The notes under the pieces are model-generated. The model did not search any database and was not told the origin of the DNA. It saw only the letters and a program-made list of their open reading frames with translations. From Terebella lapidaria (taxonomy: Eukaryota > Annelida > Polychaeta > Terebellida > Terebellidae): a stretch of DNA of 64,000 bases. Shown here piece by piece: positions 39,401 through 47,880 of the stretch. The translations under genes were made by a program, and so were the position numbers. Location: NCBI GenBank assembly GCA_949152475.1, contig OX424567.1, positions 22,717,402 through 22,781,401 of the forward strand. The letters run 5' to 3'. How positions within the stretch are numbered: position 1 is the first letter of the stretch; the number at the start of each line of letters is the position of its first letter.

Positions 39401-40222
39401 TTCTATACTGATATCAATAATAGCATTAATACCAGCTATATATACTTCATCTTTTAGGTAGTTGTCATTTAATTTCCAGTAACCTGGGCCCCTATTACTA
39501 GATTTCATATCATTTTCATTATGAGCAATGACTGCTCTGTGGTCTGTAAGAGGAGCATCTATTATCTCACAAGACACAACGGTATCGAATGCGTTGTGGT
39601 TGACAAATAAATAATCAATTCTGCGAATGGCTGTTTTAGATTTGTTTGACCACGTATAATCCGATTTGTTTATATTGTGATACTTCCACGTGTCTATTAC
39701 ATTCAAAGCTTCTGTCATCGTACTAAATTTCGACCTTTCAGAGTCTCTGTGCAGAGCTCCTGCTAAGTTATCACAAGAATTTAGGACACAATTGAAATCA
39801 CCGCCTATGAACACAAAGTCATTGGTATCAACTACGTTTGTCACAACATCTATTAATTTATCGAAAAACACTCCTTTCAGGTCGATTTTGTTTGGTGCAT
39901 AAACATTGAAACAACAATAGCGTACATTTTCAAACTCCAAGCAAATACCCAGTATACGTTGTTCTGTACTAATGCTTTTTATATTTGAACAATTGAATTC
40001 CGATTTTAATAAAATCATTTCACCGCAGCTATTTTTTGTACCGAACGTAGCATATAATTCTCCACCCCATTCGGCTTTCCACTGTTGTAATACACCAGGT
40101 GTGATATACGTTCCCTGTAACATTATGATATCGGCTTTTGTCTTTTTAAAAAATCTGAACATTGTAGACCGATGTCGTTTCCGACGTAACCCACGAACGT
40201 TGAGTGTCAATACTACTACCAT
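36492..40222 (-). pseudogene. LINE ORF2: APE-type endonuclease + reverse transcriptase
   Basis: ATG at 40222-40220 gives MVVVLTLNVRGLRRKR. Endonuclease motifs: LNVRGL, LQGTY (normally LQETH), GGDFNC, SDYTWSN, RRIDYLFVN, LTDHRAV. The family's catalytic Glu is Gly and the following His is Tyr in this copy. RT motifs: SSPGIDGLTTAWYRTFW, LLYKGKNKPREELTNWRPLS, LSNRLKP, DQNGFIKGR (38500-38850); DYSKAFDSLSKEF (about 38430-38390); GIRQGCPLSP; LQYADDTTLLMG (about 38100). The tail has CVHCNATDTIEHFFCEC (about 36770-36820). Frames break near 38440 (a small deletion before DYSKAFD) and near 37630 (one base short in an A run). Otherwise open to the stop at 36492. L1/Tx1 clade by motif style. Confidence 0.9.
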
Positions 40223-40476
40223 GTTCAAATATATTCATAATTAATAAAGTTATAACGCACTAATATTTTGACATTCATGATTATATAACAGGAATCGGCA
40301 TTTGCTTGCCAGGTATGTGTACATTTGATATACAAACAATTATATATAATAATGGCACTCTGGAAAACCAACAGACACCATTTTATCGTCAGAGCCAGAA
40401 GACGAAGGACAAAAAGCATAGGTCCAGAGACTGTCCAGTTCGTTTGAGTGTTGTATCGCCGTATTATAATCTCCTG

Positions 40477-42092
40477 TCAGATAGGGATGTCAAGGCGCAC
40501 CTCGGATACATTGGGTGAACCGTGGTCAGGTTTAGATATTTTGGTGGGGTTGTAGCGAGTTTCAGAAGTATTATTGAGAGGACTATGAGCTTTGCGTTTA
40601 GAAGTAACGGAAGACTCAGTGTCCTGATCGACAGCTCGGAGAGAAGATTTGTCCGACTCCGAAGAATGGAAACTAGTTTCGCCGTGAGACTCCAGAAGTG
40701 CATCAGCCTTATGAATAAGTTCTGGAGAAGAACAGGAAGGATCATCCGATGAATCAAGAACCTTTTTGATCAGGGCGTCAGCAATGGCTACTGCTTCCGA
40801 GTGACACACACCGTGGGTGGGAGACTGAGATGTCTGGGCCGGAGACTCAGGGACCCTTTTCACTGCACGAAGCTCCATCAGGAGCTGACCAAGGCGGTTG
40901 GTGCCGGGCCATTCCTCCCATAGCTAAGAAGCTGTTGCAGATGGAGGTAGTCCCGAGGCCCAGAACGTATCGGACGTAGCCTCAACCAGCAGTTTCTCAC
41001 CACTTTCGGCCAGGGCATCCCGGAATGGTTGAGATGCTTGGTACTTTGCTTCGACCACCGACCTCATTACCGATACCCGTTTGGTTTTCCAATCGCTGTT
41101 GGAGGTGTCAATGTAGTCACCGAGATCCTTCGCCTCCTTAGGAGTGTTGGTTTGCATGATATGTTTTGCTGCCACAGAGTTACCAAGATACATTGCTTTT
41201 CTATACTGATATAATTGCTCTGAAGAGCTGAAGGAGACGTTGTCGACTGTTAGATCCACGGGAAAGAAGTTGGATAGGGGATTCTTGACCCCGCGGAAGA
41301 CGACGAAATTAGGGTTTTGCCTTTGTTTGTTAGAGGGACAGTTTTTTGTGTCATGCTCTTCAGACAGGCATTTGCGACAGTTGACAATCTGTCCAGGATA
41401 GTACACAGTTATGTGAATGTCAATCAGTTTTGTTGGATCAGTAGGATCTGGAATAGGGTATGCACTGTAGCGTGGAAGCTGTTTTGTTATCAGTGTGGCA
41501 TAACAAAAGCGGTTACCATTTAACAGCTGATCCACTTTTCCGCCTCCCCGCGAAGCTTTGGCCTTAGCTTTCAGCACCCTGGACGATCTGATGGCCCAAG
41601 TATCAACCCATTGTTCAATCTCGCTATCACTCACACTGAAGGGGATCCCGTGGATGGAGATGCGGAGGCTGTTATTGGGATCATTTCTGGTAGGGTTGTA
41701 TGAACTGAAGCTTTGTAGCTCATACTGGCGACCCTCAACCTGGACTGAGTGAATTGACAATATTTTAGCTTTGGCAGCAGAGTTGCGACAGTACACTATC
41801 CACATGGGGTTGGTCATCGTGGAAACCTTTTGAACAGAGAGGATGTCATTGTCTTTCAGCTTATCAATTTCCCGTAGTATATCATTCGTGGATGAAAGTA
41901 TAATGGCAGATAGTTCAGCTTCCAAGATGTACGGCATTCTGCGAGCTGGGATACCAACCCACAGCTCCCTGTTTCTCAAGAGTTCATCCATGATGAAGTC
42001 ATTGGTTGGAGCCTCACTCCGAATGTCACCACGAGGTCTCCGTACCGCTAAAGCGATGGAAAGGTTCGTATGGGGGTATTGCTCACTCAAGC
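40477..42092 (-). pseudogene. LINE ORF1: RRM-like region, CCHC zinc knuckle and NADAR domain
   Basis: The frame is open from the truncated 5' edge (residues counted from 42090). An RRM-like stretch SLRISIHGIPFSVSDSEIEQ is at 141-160. A CCHC knuckle CRKCLSEEHDTKNC is at 238-251 (C-x2-C-x4-H-x4-C). Directly after it, residues 262-388 and beyond read as a NADAR (YbiA/DUF1768) domain: FRGVKNPLSNFFPVDL, SSSEQLYQYRKAMYLGN, AKDLGDYIDT--SDWK, VMRSVVEAKY, LLVEATSDTFWASGLP. After a TAG (40924-40926) the same frame continues LWEEWPGTNRLGQLLMELR, the usual NADAR end, so the stop is a nonsense change inside the domain. The frame then runs to 40477 with a Ser-rich tail. NADAR proteins act on ADP-ribose or riboflavin-type N-glycosidic bonds. 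The RRM call is tentative. Confidence 0.85.
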
Positions 42093-43126
42093 GTATTTTA
42101 CGTTTGTTATCAAAACTTGGTTGCCATGTGGGTCATACTTTCTGTGGTGCTCTCGCATATGCTGATGATTTGAGTCTCCTTGCCCCTAGCAGAAACGCAA
42201 TGCAACAGATGTTATATTTGTGTGAACAGTTTGGTCGAGATTATAGTGTCAAATTTAATGCTCAAAAGAGTCAATTACTGATTACGTCAAATTGTGAGTT
42301 ATCTGTTGGTGACATTAATTTGAACGGTGACAGTATTCCAGTATCCAAAAGTGGGCCCAAGTACCGTACACTGCTCCTTAATACTACTCGTCCACTGAAA
42401 CTATACCATTTAATCCGTCTCGCACCTTTTTAATCTTTATTGAATATAGAGGAAGGCGCAGGATATGATACTTGGGCCCAAAAGTGTAATACATCTTGGT
42501 AATGCAGTTGGTGAGAACAATACACCTATTTGTGTGAACAAGAACATTCAGGATCTGATATACAGAACCAATTATGTCCTATGTCGCTTTGTAACTATGA
42601 AGTAAAGAATTTTTTGTTCCGAGCATATTGTACCAGTTATTACGGTAGCCCACTATGGAAACTGAGTGATCCGCACATTTCTAAATTTTACGCAACATGG
42701 AGAAAATGTGTTCGGAGAATATGGAATTTACCCCCGACCACCCATGGGAGATATTTACAGCATTTAGTTGAGGATATGTCTATTGAAGCCCAAATGTTAT
42801 ACAGATTTGCAGTGTTTTATATTTCTCTTATTAACAGTGAAAATGGTCTGGTCACAATGTGCAGAAAGATATGCACCATCTCAAATAGTCACGTTGGTAG
42901 AAACTATAGAAAACTGATGTCAACATTACGACTAGACGATAATATTGTAACTTGGACAAAACATTTCATGAAAAGGGTCATATCTAATTGTTTTCAATGT
43001 GATGATGAATGTCAGGCTGTTGCATCGGCCATTAAAGAGTTATGCAATATGAGAGAAGGGTACATTGTACAACAATTCCCGAAACAATTTATTGACACAT
43101 TACTGGTGGACATGTGTGTGAATTAA
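42093..43126 (+). mobile_element. Right piece of the CR1/L2-like LINE (RT end and C-terminal domain)
   Basis: The frame resumes at the second copy of the target duplication: LRLLSKLGCHVGHTFCGALA then YADDLSLLAPSRNAMQQMLY (42105-42210), FNAQKSQLL, a frame change near 42380-42530, then FLFRAYCTSYYGSPLWKLSD and WRKCVRRIWNLPPTTHGRYL (42600-42770). It ends at 43126. This is the RT palm end, thumb and C-terminal region of a CR1/L2-type LINE. The piece is interrupted from its 5' part by the Tx1/L1-like insertion. Confidence 0.8.
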
Positions 43127-43809
43127 CTTCTACTATGTTACATATTATATTGTACATGATTTGTACGAAATAAATCATATATATATTGGAATCATCAAAA
43201 TTTGGCTGTATTGGTGGTAATAGATTGATACTTACATATATACATGTCAGGCCTAATAAAATAAATTCTCTGTTTCTCGTCCCCGCCTGCCTGTGTTCAA
43301 AGGCAGCCTCCCGGGTTTTTTTATTTGCGATTCTGATATAAAAATTAGCCCAAGGGCTAAGAGAGGTTACCGGAGAAATGTTCAGTTTTAAACCATAACA
43401 TATTTTATTCAAATTGTCATATTGACCTTCCATGGTCATTAAAGGTGAAATTTAAGATTACCATTGACACTGCAACACGATTTCCCATTTGATACTGCCA
43501 ATGTTTAAGGTCTATCTTGAAGTGTTTTAGGAGTTTATTCCATACAGCTCCCATACGTGAGTTCGGAAATGTTTTCAAGTTAGGTACATGTAAGTGGAAT
43601 TGGGTCAGGGTCAAATGGTATAAACGTAGCCAATCCATGCTGTCCCGCTACCATTGTCGAGTCACTGTCACCAACACATTACTCGATTTCGCTTGTACAA
43701 TACTGAATACTTTGTTTACTTCGCGTTCACCGCGTCACTCACACTTGAACATGGCGCGTACGAACGTTTTGTTTATACCACTTGACCTGACCTAGAAACA
43801 TTTCCGAAC
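43127..43809. other. LINE 3' flank, no gene
   Basis: AT-rich, with AATAAATC at 43169 near the end of the LINE frame. Short frames on both strands have no recognisable content. Confidence 0.5.
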
Positions 43810-44760
43810 TGGCCGATCATGAAGGAAAAATGAGGTCAAAGGTCAAATTCAAGGTCATAACAATATTGACCATATATTAATTCATTCATGTTCACAATTG
43901 ATTCCCAAGCCGTTAAGTTGATAAGAAACAAAATATTAGCCATTTTGTGCTCCGACCTTGAAAATGAAGTCAAAGGTCAAGTTCATGGTCATGAGAATAC
44001 TCAGCATATATAATTTTCTACTTGTACACAACATATTCCCAAACTGTAAAGTCGATAAAAAACAAGATAGTAGTCATTTTGTGCTCTGACCTTGAAAATA
44101 AGGTCAAAGGTCAAATTCGAGGTCACAACAATGTGCAGCATATATTATTTCCTATAGGTTCACAATCGATTCCTGAGCTGTAAAATCGATAATAAGCAAG
44201 ATATTAGCCATATCGTGCTCTGACCTTGAAAATAAGGTCAAAGGTCAAATATAATTCAAGATCACGAGAATATTCAGCACATGTCACTTCCTATATGTCC
44301 ACAATTGATTCCTAAGCTGTAAAGTTTATATTAAGTGAGATATTAGCCATTTTGTACTTTGACCTTGAAAATGAGGTCAAAGGTCAAATTCAAGGTCCAT
44401 CAAAATATTCGGACTACATCATTTCCCATATGCGCAGAATTGATTCCAAAGCTGTAAAGTCGATAATAAGCGAGATATTAGCCATTTTATGCTTCGACCT
44501 TGAAAATGAGGTCAAAGGTCAAATTCAAGGTCATCAAAATATTCGGACAATATCATTTCCTGTATGTGCACAATTGATTCCTAAGCTGTAAAGTCGATAA
44601 TAAGTGAGATATTAGCCACTTTGTGCTCTGACCTTGAAAATGAGGTCAAAGGTCAAATGCAAGGTCATGACAATTATCAGCATATATCATTTCCTATGTG
44701 TCCACAATTGATTCCTAGTCTCTAATATCAATATTAAGTGAGATATTAGGCATAATTATA
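43810..44760. repeat. 134-bp satellite with nuclear-receptor DR1 motifs
   Basis: Seven head-to-tail units, with the shared box starting at 43833, 43967, 44101, 44235, 44374, 44509 and 44643 (period 134-139). Each contains GACCTTGAAAATGAGGTCAA and AGGTCAAATTCAAGGTCAT. Six of seven boxes are the exact direct repeat AGGTCA-A-AGGTCA; the one at 43967 has AAGTCA first. The rest of the unit includes CACAATTGATTCC and GAGATATTAGCCATTTTGTG. No ORF of interest. Confidence 0.9.
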
Positions 44761-45200
44761 AAGTGTCCCATTATAAAGCATAGGAGAATTTAACATGAGA
44801 AAGTCCTATTTGGGACCCGTCAAGAAAATGAAAATGGCCGCTACACGCAGACCGGCGATTCAGGGGCAACGAAATTTATACACATCACAGAGGTATGTGG
44901 GAGCAATCTTTTGAAATAAAAATCTCAAAACTGTCTGAACAGTTTTTGAGATGGCCGCCAAAGTCAGAAATTGGCCGTTTTTCGGCGAAAATGGCCGCCA
45001 TTTTGAGAAAAATGCGAAAATCAAAAAACAAAAAAATAACCCCGTCTTGAAATATTTTTAGGTATTTTTGTGCAAAATTTCAGAAAGATCCGATCGTAAA
45101 TTTCAAAGATAAAGATGTGGACGGACGACGCCGACGATGGACGCAAAGCCATGCCAATAGGTTATCGGACCTTAGGTCCAGTAACCTAAAAACCAGAAGT
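44761..45200. repeat. Dispersed module ending AGGTTATCGGACC...GTAACCTAAAAACC
   Basis: Contains AAAATGGCCGCCATTTTGAG, GACGGACGACGCCGACGATG and the terminal CCAATAGGTTATCGGACC. An inverted relative of its end lies at 16818-16866. The GACGGACGACG phrase has a counterpart in the CGTCCGTCGTCC of the 53800-54050 repeat. Non-coding. Confidence 0.55.
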
Positions 45201-46496
45201 GTTCCCGCCCCTATGTTGAGGATAGTGAATGATCGAAACACTAAATCACAACATGCAAATCAGGCATATCTTTGAATAAGACAGATACGCTACCAGTTTC
45301 CAAAAACAGGTATTCCACGTGGTTGTATATGCAATAATATGTATAAAATAGTGATCACGAATTGATTTAAATTACTATATTTTCTCATGATCACGAATTG
45401 ATTTAAATCACTATATTTTCTCATGTATACTTCAATAGAGGTATTAACTCTATTATGTTAACAACGTTCATTTTCGTATTTTTTTTCAAAATCGCGGCCA
45501 TTTTGCACTTTGATGGCCATTTTTTTTTTCTAATTTATGCATAAGACTCCCCTCTTATACCCCTATGATGTGTAGAAGTTTTGTTACCCTTGAAGTTTGA
45601 AAGTTTGAATCATGTTCTCCTCTAATAGCTTTTGAAAAGTTTCCATGGGTTTTGAGAGTTGTCGTGCCAGAATTTTCCAAACCCGGGAAAGTATTCCATG
45701 GACATTTCCCGGACTAATTCGGAACCAAACCAACGGCAGTTCGTTACTGCTACACAGAATCAGGGTCAGGGGACCACGGATGATGTTGATGCTGTGGTAG
45801 CGCCGGCGCAATCTCGAGAGAATTATCCAGACTTCAACATCTCTTGATATATGTGTCAAGAAATCTACGATCTACCCGACCAGTGCATCCAAAGTATCTG
45901 ACTGTCCTGTCGCACTACGGTCCATATATTCACAGCCGTAGTTACCACATTCGTTGTCCAGCAAGGCTGGGAGACAAGGGCTCGGCATCGTCAATGCCAA
46001 CCTGATTTAAACGTCGTGCAGACAAGCATCAAAACACGATTTCTTTTGTGCAGATTGTTTATGTCTGTTTCCTGTGCCGTATGGCTGTAGTTAATACTGT
46101 ATCATGAATATATAATAGTGATTACATCACGAGCATTCAATGGACTTTTACCAAGTACAGAATAAACATTACATTTGATAGAAAAAAACTCAATCCAGCA
46201 TCGCCTTCCAATATCTGACAGGCAAATGTCTTGCAAAAACTAATCGTAAACAGTATGAAGCGGAATCAGGTTTTTTTTGAATGAGTGAACAGTTTTCGGC
46301 CCACTTGTGCCTCCCCCCCCCCCTCGTACATGAAGAAAATGCGAGCAATAATATATTTGATATTTTCGTCACAATATGATGGTGGTCCCAGATAATTCCT
46401 TGAAATTTTTGTCGCAACAATCATATCGTGCCATGACGCGAATACTACACACATTCCCAGTAAATGTTGTAGTACTATATAAATACTCCCCGTGTG
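45201..46496. other. No gene seen
   Basis: A 39-base direct duplication, GATCACGAATTGATTTAAAT and flank, lies at 45352-45425. Otherwise simple sequence, T runs and a C run at 46313-46322. Confidence 0.5.
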
Positions 46497-46602
46497 TGTA
46501 TATTGGTACAGTGGATTATTCCTTGAGGGAGAGATTACCGCCCGAGGCGTTAGCCAAGGTTGGTAATGTCTCACGAGGGGAATAATCTGCAGTACCAATA
46601 TA
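46497..46602. repeat. Foldback element
   Basis: The arms GTATATTGGTACAGTGGATT and its inverted partner ending AATCTGCAGTACCAATATAC pair over about 40 bases. Related CAGTACCAATATAC and TTTTGATAAAACGTCATTGAC phrases recur at 46640-46710, 46735-46760 and 47170-47195, so several related copies are clustered here. Confidence 0.75.
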
Positions 46603-46833
46603 CAAACAGGGTGGTTTTTATTATATTTTACCGAATGTTTGTTTTGATAAAACGTCATTGACAAATGGTACCGTGGAATAGTTCGCGGTACCAATATACA
46701 TACAGAGTTGTATTTCTTATATTATACCGAATGTATGTTTTGATAAAACATCATTGACGAATGATGCTGCCGTAAGACATTAGGTAATATCTCCCTCGGG
46801 GAATAATCCGCTGTATCAATATACATACTATAA

Positions 46834-46970
46834 GTTACCATGGGCTTCAGACCCCAATACGGCGTGATATCTGCCTGAAGTCACCATATACCACGAGGCC
46901 GCAGGCCGAGTGGGATATGCTGACTGAAGGCAGATATCCTGCCGTATTGGGGTCTGAAGTCCATGGTAAC
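46834..46970. repeat. 137-bp near-perfect palindrome
   Basis: GTTACCATGGGCTTCAGACC at the left end pairs with GGTCTGAAGTCCATGGTAAC at the right end. The arms run about 55 bases through GATATCTGCC. Foldback MITE by structure. Confidence 0.85.
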
Positions 46971-47328
46971 GATTTTATCATTGGATTATATGGAACTCTC
47001 CAAAACGTCATTCCGTATTACCCGCCTGAAGCCCACGATACAGAAAATATCGTGGGGTTGCGTCACAGCTCTCCAAATACGGCGTGGTATTGTCGGAGAA
47101 TTGACCAATCAGAATCGCGCATTTGCAGCAATCCGATGATAAAGGGTAGTATTTATATAATACCAAATGTTTGTTTTGATAAAACGTCATTGACAAATGA
47201 CGCTGCCGGTTAGTATATCAAATTACCAACCGGTTAGTATATCGTTCATTGCGGTCGGCTCCAGCAGAGCGTATTACATCACGTGTATATTGGCCAATCA
47301 CAGGGCGTGATTCTTACATGAGGTATAA

Positions 47329-47420
47329 TATGTAAAGGATAGGGCCCCAGGTTGAGGCTTTCGGTCAGATAGAGCCCGAGCGCGAAGCGCGAGGGGTCTA
47401 TCTGACCGATATCCTACATA
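47329..47420. repeat. 92-bp palindrome
   Basis: TATGTAAAGGAT...GGTCAGATAGAGCCCGAGCG pairs with CGCGAGGGGTCTATCTGACC...ATCCTACATA. Foldback by structure, about 460 bases before the SAM-HECT start codon. Confidence 0.8.
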
Positions 47421-47547
47421 GAGCATGCATCCACCCCCTCGATCGGGCTTCCAATCTCGATCATATACAGTGGCTGATAAGTGACATTGCGAAAAATATT
47501 TATTTATTTCTCGAAGTAATCCTGGCTGACACATGAGTAACATGATA

Positions 47548-47785
47548 TTAACGGAAATAACATTTCTTACGCGTAAATAACGTTATTTACGCGTAAATAA
47601 CATTTGTTACGCGTAAATAACCTTACGTACGCGTAAATAACAATTCTTACGCGGAAAAAACATTATTTACGCGGAAAAAACATTATTTACGCGGAAAAAA
47701 ACATTACTTACGCGGAAATAACATTACTTATGCGGAAATAACATTATTTACGCGGAAATAACATTATTTACGCGTAAGTAACAAT
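47548..47785. repeat. ACGCGT-rich minisatellite before the SAM-HECT gene
   Basis: About 13 units of roughly 18 bases, TTACGCGTAAATAACATT with a variant TTACGCGGAAAAAACATT. It ends about 95 bases before the ATG at 47881, so it lies in the presumed promoter or 5'UTR. Each standard unit has an ACGCGT core. Confidence 0.85.
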
Positions 47786-47880
47786 ATTGATCCTCTGTCG
47801 TGTGTGATAAACTATATTGCTTGTGTTGGGTTGCGAAGTGTCATTTGCATTTACCCTTCCGATACAGTCACATCGACAGC

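Larger units (their letters stand above)
36032..42092 (-). mobile_element. Tx1/L1-like LINE with a NADAR domain in ORF1, nested insertion
   Basis: A 6.06-kb non-LTR retrotransposon on the minus strand. Its 3' end is a poly(A) tail (the T run at 36029-36058 on the plus strand). The 5' end lies at 42092 inside ORF1, so it is 5'-truncated. Flanks carry a 13-base target duplication GTATTTTACGTTT (36019-36031 and 42093-42105), exact by eye. Order: ORF1 (40477-42092), a 255-base spacer, ORF2 (36492-40222) with APE-type endonuclease, RT and a C-terminal Cys/His motif, then a 460-base 3'UTR. ORF1 has one nonsense codon and ORF2 two frame changes; together with the exact target duplication this suggests a fairly recent insertion. 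Confidence 0.9.
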
